Positions 24,935 to 34,022 of a stretch of DNA of 64,000 nucleotides are shown here, one piece after another. This DNA comes from Cupriavidus respiraculi (GTDB lineage Bacteria > Pseudomonadota > Gammaproteobacteria > Burkholderiales > Burkholderiaceae), in NCBI RefSeq assembly GCF_914271545.1, contig NZ_CAJZAH010000001.1:496001-560000 (forward strand), read 5' to 3'. The notes below the pieces were generated by a model. That model did no database searches and was not told the origin of the DNA. It worked only from the letters and a program-made list of their open reading frames with translations. The position numbers and the translations under genes are program-made. Numbering within the stretch: the stretch's first letter is position 1; each line of letters opens with the position of its first letter.

Positions 24935-26329
24935 CTATACCCCGCCGCGTGCCATGCGCTCCAGATCCACCAGCCTGTCGTACTCTTCTGCCGGCATCAC
25001 GCCCAGCGCGATGGCTGCTTCCCTGGACGATATGCCGTGCGCAGCGGCATGGCGGACGATGCGCGCCGCCTGGTCGTAACCGATCACGGGGTTCAACGCG
25101 GTGGCGGCCAGCAGTGGGCTGTCGAGCTGGCGCGCCAGCCTTCCCTCGTCGGGCACGAGCCCCGGAATCACGCGTGTTGCCACCGTGGCCGCGCTATCGG
25201 CGAGCAGGCGGATCGACTGCAGCACGTTGTATATCAGCACCGGCTTGGCGACGTTCAGTTCAAAGCTGCCGGAAGCGCCCGCCATCGTTGCCGTGACATG
25301 GTTGCCGGCCACCTGCATGCCGGCCTGCACCATGACCTCGGCAATGGTCGGATTGCGCTTGCCGGGCATGATCGACGAAGTGAGCCCGTCGTCTGGCATC
25401 ACCAGTTCTCCGATGCCGCAGTGCGGTCCCGAACTCATCCAGCGCAGGTCATTGGCGATCTTGATGAACGAGGCGGCAATGACGTTCAGCACGCCGGACA
25501 ATTCCAGCAGGGCGTCGTGCGCGGCCATGCCCTCGACCTTGCAGGGGTTGGGACGGAACGGCAGACCGGTCAGGCGGCTCACTTCCCGGCAGAACGCGTC
25601 GGCAAATCCGGCCGGCGCATTCAGTCCCGTCCCGGCCGCGGTGCCGCCCTGCGGCAGCATCAGCAGGCGCCGCATCGTGCCTTCGACCCGCGCCATGCCG
25701 TGCCCGATCTGCGCGGCGAAGCCTTCGAAGCCGCGGCCCAGCGTGGTCGGCACGGCGTCCATCAGGTGCGTACGGGCCAGCTTCAGGATGGCGGCGAAGT
25801 CGGTCGCGCGGGCTTGCAGGCTGGCGTGCAGCGCGGCCAGCGCCGGCAGCATGCGGTCGTGGAGCTCCAGCACCGCGCTCAGATGCATGACCGTCGGAAA
25901 GCTGTCGTTGGATGACTGCGAGCGGTTGACGTGGTCATTCGGATGGACGGGCCGCTTGCCGCCCAGTGGTGCGCCCATCTGCTGGTTGGCCCGGTTGGCG
26001 ATCACCTCGTTCGCATTCATGTTCGTCTGCGTCCCGGAGCCGGTCTGCCAGACGGTCAGCGGGAAGTGCGAGTCGAACGCGCCGCTGCGCACTTCGGCCG
26101 CGGCGGTGACGATGGCTTGCGCCACGGCGGGGTCCAGCTCGCCGCACTCCAGGTTCGCGGCTGCCGCCGCCATCTTCTGCAGGCCGAAGGCATGGATCAG
26201 GCAGTCCGGGAAGCGTTCGCTGCCGATATCGAATACGGCCAGCGCGCGCTGGGTCTGGGCGCCCCAATAGCGGTCTGCCGGGATGTCGACGGGACCGAAG
26301 GCGTCGTGTTCTACGCGTACCGCGGTCAT
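24935..26329 (-). CDS. Class II fumarate hydratase (FumC-like)
   Basis: A 464-residue fumarase/aspartase-superfamily hydratase interconverting fumarate and malate. It opens RVEHDAFGPVDIPADRYWGAQTQRA, has TGSGTQTNMNANEV, the region-B motif ARTHLMDAVPTTLG with the catalytic His, and the signature SSIMPGKRNP with the catalytic Ser loop. The length is normal. The ATG at 26329 begins the family N-terminus, although the frame is open far upstream through the receptor gene. It sits five bases after a Bug receptor and in the same operon as a CMLE-like lyase, so it is likely a pathway-specific isozyme. Confidence 0.92.
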   Translation of the reverse strand: MTAVRVEHDAFGPVDIPADRYWGAQTQRALAVFDIGSERFPDCLIHAFGLQKMAAAAANLECGELDPAVAQAIVTAAAEVRSGAFDSHFPLTVWQTGSGTQTNMNANEVIANRANQQMGAPLGGKRPVHPNDHVNRSQSSNDSFPTVMHLSAVLELHDRMLPALAALHASLQARATDFAAILKLARTHLMDAVPTTLGRGFEGFAAQIGHGMARVEGTMRRLLMLPQGGTAAGTGLNAPAGFADAFCREVSRLTGLPFRPNPCKVEGMAAHDALLELSGVLNVIAASFIKIANDLRWMSSGPHCGIGELVMPDDGLTSSIMPGKRNPTIAEVMVQAGMQVAGNHVTATMAGASGSFELNVAKPVLIYNVLQSIRLLADSAATVATRVIPGLVPDEGRLARQLDSPLLAATALNPVIGYDQAARIVRHAAAHGISSREAAIALGVMPAEEYDRLVDLERMARGGV

Positions 26330-26334
26330 GGCGC

Positions 26335-27321
26335 TCAGTCCAGCGAGATATTGGCCTTGGCCGCCAGCACTTTCCATCGCGCCACCTCGGCCTCGGTGTG
26401 CTTGCCCAGGGCGCTCGCGGTGTACTTGTCGGCCGGCAGCATCTGGATGGCCTGCGCCGACAGCCGGTCCGTGAACGCCTTGTCGCTCATCGCCTTCAGG
26501 TAGGCAGCCTGCATCCTGTCGACGACCGGTTGCGGCGTGCCCTTGGGCGCGTAGATGCCGTACCAGGTCGCGGCCTCGAAGCCGGGCACCACCGTTTCCG
26601 CCAGCGTCGGCACGTCCTTGAGCTGGTTCACCCGCGACGCCGAGGTCACGGCCAGCGCCCTCACCTTGGACTCGGTGATCTGCGGCAGCGCCGTATTGGT
26701 CTGGTCGAACATGCCATCCACCTGCCCCCCGATCACGTCGATCAGCGCGGGCCCCGCGCCCTTGTACGGCACCAGCGACACTTTCATGCCGGCCGCCGAT
26801 GCAAACATGGCCGCTATCAGATGCGAGGTGGACCCCATGCCCGCATTGCTGACAAACAGCTTGCCGGGATTCTGCTTGCCGTACTCGACGAATCCCTTCA
26901 CGTCCTTCGCCGGATGGTCCTTGCGCACCATCAGCACCATCGGCGTATCGGGAAAGCGGAAGACGGGCGCGAAGTCCTTGACGGGGTCGTAGGCCAGCTT
27001 CTTGTACAGCGCCGGCGCCGCGCCCATGTAGCCCATGTGCCCGACCAGCATGGTGTAGCCGTCGGCCGCCGCCCGGGCGGCCTTGGCGGCGCCGATGGTG
27101 CCGCCCGCGCCCGGCGAGTTGTCGATGATGATCGACTGCCCCACCTCGCGCGAAACACGCTCGGCAATATGGCGCGCCAGGGCATCGGTCGGCCCCCCGG
27201 CGGCGAACGGCACGATCCACGTGATCGGTCGGGTCGGCCAGGTCTGCGCGTGGGCGGCGGTGGCGGCGACCATCGCGGCGATGGTCAATGCGCCGCGCAG
27301 GAAGCGGGGGAAGGGGTGCAT
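26335..27321 (-). CDS. Bug/TctC-type periplasmic receptor
   Basis: A 328-residue solute receptor with a Sec signal ending ATAAHAQ. Family motifs: WIVPFAAGGPTDALAR, GQSIIIDNSPGAGG, ADGYTMLVG and YKGAGPALIDVIGGQVDGMFD. The ATG at 27321 has an aggagac site. It lies between the lyase and the fumarase genes, all under the GntR-type operators at 28865-28902. It probably captures a dicarboxylate-type substrate. Confidence 0.93.
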   Translation of the reverse strand: MHPFPRFLRGALTIAAMVAATAAHAQTWPTRPITWIVPFAAGGPTDALARHIAERVSREVGQSIIIDNSPGAGGTIGAAKAARAAADGYTMLVGHMGYMGAAPALYKKLAYDPVKDFAPVFRFPDTPMVLMVRKDHPAKDVKGFVEYGKQNPGKLFVSNAGMGSTSHLIAAMFASAAGMKVSLVPYKGAGPALIDVIGGQVDGMFDQTNTALPQITESKVRALAVTSASRVNQLKDVPTLAETVVPGFEAATWYGIYAPKGTPQPVVDRMQAAYLKAMSDKAFTDRLSAQAIQMLPADKYTASALGKHTEAEVARWKVLAAKANISLD

Positions 27322-27454
27322 GTGTTGTCTCCTGGATTGGCTTTCTATGGCGGTGGATCGGGCGTGCGTGGGCACGCGCGAGGGCTTGCCGCCCAGAGCG
27401 GGCAGCTGAACCTGTCGGGGGATGGATGCGGGCCGGTGCCGAAGCACCCCGGTA

Positions 27455-28828
27455 TCAGGGCACCTGCGCGGACAAGGCGATGGCGCGGTCGACCATCTGC
27501 GGCGCCAGGCCCAGATAGTTGGCCGGGTCGACCATCTGTTCGATGGCGGCGCGATCGAAGTGCCGAGTCACGGCCGGCAGCGCGCACAGCGCGTCGGCGA
27601 GCGTGCCGCCCGACTCGTTGACGGTGCGGCAGGCGTCGTAGACCACGTCGTGCGCCTGCTGGCGGCCGATATGCGGGGCCATGCGCATCATCACCGCTTC
27701 CGCCACGATCAGGCCCTTCGAGATGCCCAGGTTATGCGCCATGCGCGGCGCGTCGACGATCAGCCCGCCGAGCGCGAACTTCGCCTGGTGCAGTGCCCCG
27801 GCCGTCAGGATGAAACTCTCGGGAATGGCGATCCACTCCGCATGCCACGGCCCCGTGGCGCGCTCGAAGTCCTGGACCATGGCGTCGATCATCAGCCCCG
27901 CGTGCTGGCGCACGGCCTTCGAGGCGGCGAGCATCAGTTCGCTCGAAATCGGATTGCGCTTCTGCGGCATGGTGCTGCTGGCGCCGCGGCCCTTGACGAA
28001 GGGCTCGTAGACCTCGGCGAATTCGGTCGACGCCATGATCATGATGTCCAGCGCGATCTTGCCCAGCGAGCCGGTGACCAGCGCAAGCAGGTTCACGGCC
28101 TCGGCCAGTCCGTCGCGGGCCACGTGCCACGTGGTGGCTGGCACGCCCAGTCCCAGTTCTTCGGCCAGCGCGTGCTGTACGTCGAATCCCTTGTTCCCCA
28201 GCGACGCCAGGGTGCCGGCGGCCCCGGCGAACTGTACGACCGCCACGCGGGGGCGCAATTCCGCCAGGCGCTGCTGATGGCGGTCGAACATTGCGAGCCA
28301 GATCGCCACCTTGTAGCCGAAGGTCACCGGCAAGGCTTGCTGAAGGTGGGTGCGGCCGGCCATCGGGGTGTCCCGGTGCCGGCTCGCCAGGTCGGCGAGG
28401 ATGGCGCGCAGCGCCCGGATATCGGCGTCGATGGCGTCCAGGGCGTCGCGCACCTGCAGCGCCACGGCGGTATCCATGATGTCCTGCGTGGTCGCGCCCC
28501 AATGGACGAAGCGGCCCGCGTCCCCGCACATCGCCACCAGCTGGTGGACCAGCGGGAGGATCGGATAGCCGACAATGTCGGTTTCCTCCCGCATATGGTC
28601 GAAGTCGATGCGATCGATCCGCGATTCGCGGGCGATCGCCTGGGCGGCCTCGGCCGGGATCACGCCGACACGCGCCTCGGCTTTCGCCAGCGCGACCTCG
28701 ACATCGATGTAGCGCTGCACGAGCGCCCCGTCGGAGAAGATCTCGCGCATGGCCTTGGTGCCGAAGGCATCGCGAAACAGCGCGGAATCGACGACGGTGC
28801 TGGCGGCGGGGATCGAGTAGTTGGGCAT
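27455..28828 (-). CDS. Fumarase/aspartase-superfamily lyase, CMLE (PcaB)/PurB-like
   Basis: A 457-residue lyase/cycloisomerase. Motifs: HWGATTQDIMDTA (region A), GRTHLQQALPVTFGYKVA (region B) and the signature GASSTMPQKRNPISSELML. These are closest to 3-carboxy-cis,cis-muconate cycloisomerase and adenylosuccinate-lyase-like catabolic enzymes. No other protocatechuate gene is present, so a muconate role is doubtful. A lyase releasing fumarate would explain the fumC in the same operon (inference). The ATG at 28828 has an aaggtag site. The divergent GntR regulator likely represses it. Confidence 0.8.
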   Translation of the reverse strand: MPNYSIPAASTVVDSALFRDAFGTKAMREIFSDGALVQRYIDVEVALAKAEARVGVIPAEAAQAIARESRIDRIDFDHMREETDIVGYPILPLVHQLVAMCGDAGRFVHWGATTQDIMDTAVALQVRDALDAIDADIRALRAILADLASRHRDTPMAGRTHLQQALPVTFGYKVAIWLAMFDRHQQRLAELRPRVAVVQFAGAAGTLASLGNKGFDVQHALAEELGLGVPATTWHVARDGLAEAVNLLALVTGSLGKIALDIMIMASTEFAEVYEPFVKGRGASSTMPQKRNPISSELMLAASKAVRQHAGLMIDAMVQDFERATGPWHAEWIAIPESFILTAGALHQAKFALGGLIVDAPRMAHNLGISKGLIVAEAVMMRMAPHIGRQQAHDVVYDACRTVNESGGTLADALCALPAVTRHFDRAAIEQMVDPANYLGLAPQMVDRAIALSAQVP

Positions 28829-28864
28829 GGTGCTACCTTGTGGCATGCTGACAGGAACGCGGAT

Positions 28865-28876
28865 ATGTTCGAACAT
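28865..28876. promoter_or_regulatory. GntR operator, copy 1
   Basis: ATGTTCGAACAT, a perfect 12-bp palindrome between the lyase operon and the divergent gntR gene, 36 bases before the lyase ATG. An identical copy lies 26 bp away. Confidence 0.75.
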
Positions 28877-28890
28877 GTTGGTCATTAAAT

Positions 28891-28902
28891 ATGTTCGAAC
28901 AT
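28891..28902. promoter_or_regulatory. GntR operator, copy 2
   Basis: ATGTTCGAACAT again, identical to copy 1. The flanking AT (ATATG on the left side of both) is also shared. Two sites 26 bp apart suit binding of two regulator dimers on nearly the same DNA face. Confidence 0.75.
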
Positions 28903-28975
28903 AACTCCGAAATACGTATAAACCCTCGGATCCGCCGGCGGGCGACGAGCGGGCAACGAACGCCGCAAGGCCACT

Positions 28976-29710
28976 ATGAGCAAAAGAAACGCAACCGAAA
29001 TCACCGGCGAACTGCTAGAGGGCATCACGACTGGCCGTTTTCCCGTGGGCTCGCTGCTGCCCACCGAATTCGAGCTATGCGAGCAGTTCGGTGCCAGCCG
29101 CTACACCATCCGTGCGGTGCTGCAGGCGCTCCAGGACATGGGGCTGGTGTCGCGCCGCAAGAATGTCGGTACGCGTGTGGAAGCCGCGCAGCCCCGGCCG
29201 GTGTTCAAGCCGACGCTGGCATCGGTGGAAGACCTGATGCAGTTCGGGCAGGCGCACCGGCGCGTGGTGCAGTCGGTCGATACGGTCAAGGCGCCGCCCG
29301 ACGTGGCCGCCGACCTCGGCGGCGGGCCGGATGCCCGATGGCTTCGCATTTCCAGCGTGCGGCTGGACGACGATGCGAGCGCGGCGCCCATGGCGTGGAC
29401 CGACATCTATATCGATGCCGGCTATGCGGACATCGGGCCGATCGTGCGAGACACGCCGGACGTGCTGGTCAGCTCGCTGATCGAATCGCGTCATGGCCGG
29501 TGCATTGCCGAGATCGAACAGAAGGTCCGGGCGTCGACGCTGCAAGACGCGCGTATCGGGCGGGCGCTGGGGCTCGAACCCGGGGCGCCCGTGCTGAAGA
29601 TCGTTCGCCGCTACTTTGACGAAGCGGGCGACACCTTCGAGGTATCCGTGACCACCCATCCCGCCGAGACGTTCTCGGTCGTCACCCGCATGAAACGGTC
29701 GGCGGGCTAG
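28976..29710 (+). CDS. GntR-family regulator, HutC/UTRA type
   Basis: A 244-residue regulator with an N-terminal winged helix (about 5-72: GRFPVGSLLPTEFELCEQFGASRYTIRAVLQALQDMGLVSRRKNVGTRV). A UTRA ligand-binding domain follows (about 95-240, ending ALGLEPGAPVLKIVRRYFDEAGDTFEVSVTTHPAETFSV). It is divergent from the lyase/Bug/fumarase operon, with two perfect palindromes in between. It probably represses both itself and the operon until a pathway acid binds. Confidence 0.9.
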   Translation: MSKRNATEITGELLEGITTGRFPVGSLLPTEFELCEQFGASRYTIRAVLQALQDMGLVSRRKNVGTRVEAAQPRPVFKPTLASVEDLMQFGQAHRRVVQSVDTVKAPPDVAADLGGGPDARWLRISSVRLDDDASAAPMAWTDIYIDAGYADIGPIVRDTPDVLVSSLIESRHGRCIAEIEQKVRASTLQDARIGRALGLEPGAPVLKIVRRYFDEAGDTFEVSVTTHPAETFSVVTRMKRSAG

Positions 29711-29760
29711 CCATCGCGCCAGCAGCGGCGCGCCGGTCGCCGCGGTGTCCTGCTGTCGCG

Positions 29761-30720
29761 TCAGGCGCGCTGCTGCTCTCCCAGATGCTCCGCCAGATGA
29801 TCGATCAGCGCCCGCACCTTCGGCGGCAGCACGCGCTTGGGCGGGTACAGCAGCCACACCGCCCCCTGATAAGCACGAGCGCGGAAGTCCCAGTCGGGCA
29901 GCACCTGCACGAGCTTGCCGGACCGCAGCGCGGCGCGCGCGGCGAAGTCCGGCAGCGCCGCGATGCCCAGGTGGCCCAGCGCCCCTTCGAGCCGGGCGCC
30001 GACATGGTTGGCGATATAGCGGCCCCGCACGCTCACGGTGTGCGCCTCGCTGCCGCGGCGGAAGCGCCAGCGGTTGTCGTCCGCGTGTTCGCCCAGGAAC
30101 AGGCAGTCGTGGCCGGCCAGCTCCCGCGGATGCGCGGGCGCCCCGGCCTTGCCGAGATAGCGCGGCGAGGCGCACAGCATCCAGCGCACCGCGCCGAGGC
30201 GACGGCCGGCCAGACCGGGGGGCGGGTCGTCGGTGAGCCGGATCACCAGGTCCACTTCGTCGGCGACCGGATCGACCGCCTGATCGGAAAACCGCAGATG
30301 GACGTCGACCTCCCCGTACTGGCGCAGGAACGACGGCATCAACGGGTGAATCATGGTCTTGGCGTACGCGACCGGCGCGCTCAGCGTGACCCGCCCTTGC
30401 GGCCGTTCGCCCATCTGGCCCGCGGCATCGATGGCACCCGCGGCGGCACCGACCATATCGCGGCAGAAGCGCGCCACCTGCTCCCCGGCTTCGGTAACGC
30501 GGACCTTGCGGGTCGAGCGCTCCAGCAGCCGGGTTGCCAGCGCCTCCTCCAGCCGCTTGATCTGCCGGCTGACGGTCGACGGCGTGGTGCCAAGCTGGCG
30601 CGCCGCCAGCGAGAAGTTGCCCGTATCGACCACGCGGGCAAAGACCGCGAGGTCGGGCAGCAGTGCGATCAGGGCGTTCGGGTGCATTCGGGGCTTCGAC
30701 GATTGATGATTCAGCGACAT
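29761..30720 (-). CDS. LysR-family regulator (CrgA/DsdC-like subgroup)
   Basis: A 319-residue LysR protein: helix-turn-helix about 18-75 (LAVFARVVDTGNFSLAARQLGTTPSTVSRQIKRLEEAL), then an effector domain with GRVTLSAPVAYAKTMIHPLM, WRFRRG and LVQVLPDW, the pattern of regulators that often control neighbouring efflux or oxidoreductase genes. It is divergent from the EamA transporter, the likely target. There is no strong ribosome site for either Met 30720 or 30687, so the start is uncertain by 11 codons. Confidence 0.87.
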   Translation of the reverse strand: MSLNHQSSKPRMHPNALIALLPDLAVFARVVDTGNFSLAARQLGTTPSTVSRQIKRLEEALATRLLERSTRKVRVTEAGEQVARFCRDMVGAAAGAIDAAGQMGERPQGRVTLSAPVAYAKTMIHPLMPSFLRQYGEVDVHLRFSDQAVDPVADEVDLVIRLTDDPPPGLAGRRLGAVRWMLCASPRYLGKAGAPAHPRELAGHDCLFLGEHADDNRWRFRRGSEAHTVSVRGRYIANHVGARLEGALGHLGIAALPDFAARAALRSGKLVQVLPDWDFRARAYQGAVWLLYPPKRVLPPKVRALIDHLAEHLGEQQRA

Positions 30721-30810
30721 CAAAGATGTGCGGGCGTAGCGGATTATCGCCGCCCACGCAATGCCAGACAATGCGTCACCGATCATTCTCCGCCGCCCGG
30801 CTTCCCGACC

Positions 30811-31761
30811 ATGACCGCCCGACAAGCCCGATTGCTGACGTTGTCCGACCTGATGCTGCTCGGCGTCGCGGTGGTCTGGGGCACCAGCTATGGCGTCGCC
30901 AAGCAGGCGCTGGACTATTACCCGGTGCTCGGCCTGCTGGCGTTGCGCTTCGGTCTGACATTCGTGCTGCTGTCCCCCACGCTCGCAGGCCTGCGCGGCA
31001 TTCCGGCGGCATCGCTGGCGCGGGTGCTGGGCGCCGGCGTGCTGCTGCTCGGCATCTTTCTGTGCGAGATGTTCGGCCTGTTGCTGACGCGCGCCGCCAA
31101 TGCGGCGTTCCTGATCAGCCTGTGCGTGGTGTTGACGCCGTTGATCGAATGGCTGCTGCTGTCGCGCCGGCCGTCGCGCGTCGAATGGGCGGCCGTGCTG
31201 CTGTCGCTGTGCGGCGCCTGGATCCTGGCGGCCGACGGCGCATGGTCGCTTTCCTTTCATCCCGGCGACGCGCTGATCCTGCTTGCAGCGCTGCTGCGTG
31301 CGATCTATGTCTGCGTGATGAAGCACAGCCTGGGCAGACAGTCGCCTCCGGCGCTGACCGTCACCGCATTGCAGGCCGGCGTGGTGTCGCTGGGCAGCGT
31401 GCTGGTGGCCTGGGTGGGTGGCGCCGCCACGTGGCCATTGCCGCCGCTGCCTGGCTTCGGTGCAAGCAGCGCCTTCTGGCTGGCCGTGTTGTACCTCGTG
31501 GGCGCCTGTACGCTGTTCGCATTCTTCGCGCAGAACTATGCGATCGCGCGCAGCAGTCCCACGCGCGTCGCGCTGTTGACGGGCAGCGAGCCGGCATTCG
31601 GCGCGCTGTTCGCCTGGCTGTGGCTGGGCGAACGCATCTCGCTGTCCGGCTGGATCGGCGGCGGCCTGATCGTGGTCGCTTCGCTGGCCGCGACGGTCCG
31701 CTGGCAGCGTCCGGCCGCACGGCCCCACGCCGGTGTGGCGCAGGCCGGGAAACGCGCGTAG
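30811..31761 (+). CDS. EamA/DMT-family transporter
   Basis: A 316-residue inner-membrane protein with ten predicted hydrophobic helices in two EamA repeats. The first begins LMLLGVAVVWGTSYGVAKQAL and the second follows ALILLAALLRAIYVCVMKHSL. The C-terminal repeat has the typical ARSSPTRVALLTGSEPAFGALFAWLWLGE. Family members export amino acids or metabolites. It is divergent from a LysR gene, which likely controls it. The substrate is unknown. Confidence 0.88.
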   Translation: MTARQARLLTLSDLMLLGVAVVWGTSYGVAKQALDYYPVLGLLALRFGLTFVLLSPTLAGLRGIPAASLARVLGAGVLLLGIFLCEMFGLLLTRAANAAFLISLCVVLTPLIEWLLLSRRPSRVEWAAVLLSLCGAWILAADGAWSLSFHPGDALILLAALLRAIYVCVMKHSLGRQSPPALTVTALQAGVVSLGSVLVAWVGGAATWPLPPLPGFGASSAFWLAVLYLVGACTLFAFFAQNYAIARSSPTRVALLTGSEPAFGALFAWLWLGERISLSGWIGGGLIVVASLAATVRWQRPAARPHAGVAQAGKRA

Positions 31762-31834
31762 CACGGACGGTTGGCTGGGCTCGCCGTCGCTCCGTCGACG
31801 CCGCCTGGCACGTACCGTGCGTCCGCGCAGCGGC

Positions 31835-32827
31835 ATGCACATCCATTCCCGCTCGATCAAATACTTCGACATGATCCGCCGCTGCGGATCCATCCGCGAG
31901 GCGGCGCGGCGTCTGCATGTGGCCTCGTCCGCCGTGAACCGGCAACTGCTGCAGCTGGAGGAGGACATCGGCACGCCGCTGTTCGACCGCTTGCCGGCCG
32001 GGCTGCGGCTGACCCCGGCCGGCGAGGTGTTTTCGCGCCATGTGCTCACCGTGCTGCAGGACGAGCATCGGCTGATCACGGAGCTGGAGATGCTGCGCGG
32101 CGTGCGGCGCGGCTCGGTGAGCATCGCCGCGGTGGAGGGTCTCAATGCCGATCTGCTGCCTGCGATGCTCAACGCGATGCACGTGCGCTACCCGACCATC
32201 CAGATCCATGTGCGCACCTGTGGCTCTGAACAGGCCGCGCAGGCCGTGATCCAGGGCGACGCCGACGTGGGCATCGGCTTCTCCATCCGCCGCCATGAGG
32301 CCCTGCGGCAATGCGCGGTTGGGCGCTTTGCCCTCGGCGCCATCGTGCCGCCCACCCATCCGGTGGCGAGCCTGCCGCGCGTGGATTTCACGAGCTGCGC
32401 GGCCTATCCCCTGATCCTCCCCTCGGCCGAGCTGTCGATGCACGGCCTGCTGCAACCGGTCATCGCCCACCACAAGCGCGTGTTGCAAGTCCTGCTGGAG
32501 ACCTCTTCGATCGAGCTGGCCAAGGGGCTGGTCGAACGCGGCGTGGGGCTGTTCTTCCAGAGCCGGCTCGGGCTGGAGCGCGAACTGCGCGAGCGCCGGC
32601 TGGTTCATGTCCCGCTCGATACGCCGACACCGCTGTATTCGGAGCTGGGCGTCTACATCCGTGCGGGCCGCACGCTGCCGTCCGCGCTCGACGCCTTTAT
32701 CCGCATTGCCACCGACGCCATCGCGGTGCGCGAGGACGAGGAGCGCAACGCGCTGCCGCAGCCGGCCGAGCCGCCCCACCGCGGCGCGCCCGCCATGCCC
32801 CAGGATTGGGCCACCCCGCTTCCCTAG
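31835..32827 (+). CDS. LysR-family regulator
   Basis: A 330-residue LysR protein: helix-turn-helix about 5-62 (IKYFDMIRRCGSIREAARRLHVASSAVNRQLLQLEEDIG), then an effector domain from about 88 (GSVSIAAVEGLNADLLPAML). The sequence is of the type that starts MHIHSRSIKYF and regulates oxidoreductase operons. It lies upstream of and in the same direction as the dioxygenase/ABC/hydroxylase block and may control it. The proline-rich C-terminal tail (about 300-330) is longer than usual. Confidence 0.88.
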   Translation: MHIHSRSIKYFDMIRRCGSIREAARRLHVASSAVNRQLLQLEEDIGTPLFDRLPAGLRLTPAGEVFSRHVLTVLQDEHRLITELEMLRGVRRGSVSIAAVEGLNADLLPAMLNAMHVRYPTIQIHVRTCGSEQAAQAVIQGDADVGIGFSIRRHEALRQCAVGRFALGAIVPPTHPVASLPRVDFTSCAAYPLILPSAELSMHGLLQPVIAHHKRVLQVLLETSSIELAKGLVERGVGLFFQSRLGLERELRERRLVHVPLDTPTPLYSELGVYIRAGRTLPSALDAFIRIATDAIAVREDEERNALPQPAEPPHRGAPAMPQDWATPLP

Positions 32828-33008
32828 CTGCACTGGACACGGGAATCGAAGCGTCGCGATGCACAAGCGTTGCGCACGCGGCTGCGCGGGCGACGCCGGT
32901 GCAAGGTGCTGCTCGCATTTCGGCATCGCCCCGCGCAGAAAACGGCGCTATCTGGAACGGCGCGCGCTCCCTACACTCGGCTCCATCGTTCTCTACAGCC
33001 CGATTGCC

Positions 33009-34022
33009 GTGACCCGCGACGCTCCCACGCCCAGTTTGCCCCTGATCGACATCGCCGGCCTGCGCAGCAGCGATCCGGCCGCCCGGCTTGCCGTTGCGGC
33101 CCGATTGCGCGAAGCGTGCCAGCAGCGCGGCTTTTTCTATGTGTGCAATCACGGCATCGACCCGGCTCTGATCGACGAGGTGTTCGCGGCCAGCCAGCGC
33201 TTCTTCGACCTGAGCCTGGCCGAGAAGCTGGCGGTGGACAAGTCGCTGTCGCCATGCAATCGCGGGTACGAGCCACTGCGCGCGCAGACGCTGGAGACCG
33301 GCGCGCCGCCCGATCTGAAGGAGAGCTTCTATCTCGGTGCGGAGGTGCCCGCCGACGATCCGCGCGTGCTGAGCGGGCGCTTCAATACCGGCCCCAATCA
33401 GTGGCCGGCCGACCTGCCCGGCTTTCGCGCGGCGATGCAAGCCTACTACCGCGCCGCCAGTGCGCTCGGCGCGACGCTCGTGCGGGGGCTGGCGCTATCG
33501 CTCGATCTGCCCGAGGACCACTTCGCCGGCTATCTGGAGGACGCCGCCTGTACGCTGCGCCTGCTGCATTACCCGCCCCAACCGGCGCAGGCGCAGCCGC
33601 GCGAGAAAGGCTGCGGCGAGCATACGGACTTTGGCGGGATCACGCTGCTGCTGCAGGACGAGACCGGCGGCCTGCAGGTGTGGGACGCGAGCCGGCGCGA
33701 CTGGATCGACGCGCCGCCCGTACCGGGCGCCTATGTCGTGAACATCGGCGACCTGTTCGCGCGGTGGACCAACGACCGCTACGTCTCGACCCTTCACCGC
33801 GTCATCAACCGCTCGGGCCGCGAGCGGTATTCCGTGCCCTTCTTCTTCACCGGCAATCCGCTGCACCGGGTGGCCTGCCTGCCGACGTGCCTCGCGCAAG
33901 GCGAGACGCCGCGCTATCCGGAGGTCACCGTGGAGGAGCATCTGATGGCGTGTTACCGGCGCACCTATGCGGCTTCCGGGGCGGCCACCGCATCTGCCGC
34001 GGGCGGGCGCGCATCAGCATGA
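33009..34022 (+). CDS. 2-oxoglutarate/Fe(II)-dependent dioxygenase (isopenicillin-N-synthase-like)
   Basis: A 337-residue non-haem iron oxygenase. The N-terminal DIOX_N part (about 10-115) contains GFFYVCNHGI. The catalytic jelly roll (about 170-290) has iron ligands His and Asp in GEHTDFGGITLLLQD and the distal His in STLHRVINR, followed by the 2-oxoglutarate-binding R-x-S motif (RERYSVPFF, with Tyr between). No ATG fits, so I take GTG at 33009 as start, without a clear ribosome site. It overlaps the next gene by four bases. A hydroxylation or demethylation step is expected; the substrate is unknown. Confidence 0.88.
   Translation: MTRDAPTPSLPLIDIAGLRSSDPAARLAVAARLREACQQRGFFYVCNHGIDPALIDEVFAASQRFFDLSLAEKLAVDKSLSPCNRGYEPLRAQTLETGAPPDLKESFYLGAEVPADDPRVLSGRFNTGPNQWPADLPGFRAAMQAYYRAASALGATLVRGLALSLDLPEDHFAGYLEDAACTLRLLHYPPQPAQAQPREKGCGEHTDFGGITLLLQDETGGLQVWDASRRDWIDAPPVPGAYVVNIGDLFARWTNDRYVSTLHRVINRSGRERYSVPFFFTGNPLHRVACLPTCLAQGETPRYPEVTVEEHLMACYRRTYAASGAATASAAGGRASA

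Noticed and set aside
24935-27220. One continuous 761-codon frame on the minus strand covering fumarase and part of the preceding receptor gene
   Set aside because: The first 297 codons are low-complexity, high-Arg/Gly shadow of the receptor gene in another frame. The fumarase N-terminus begins cleanly at 26329.
27455-28828. pcaB of a protocatechuate pathway
   Set aside because: No pcaG/H/C/D gene is present; only the superfamily assignment is secure, so no symbol is given.
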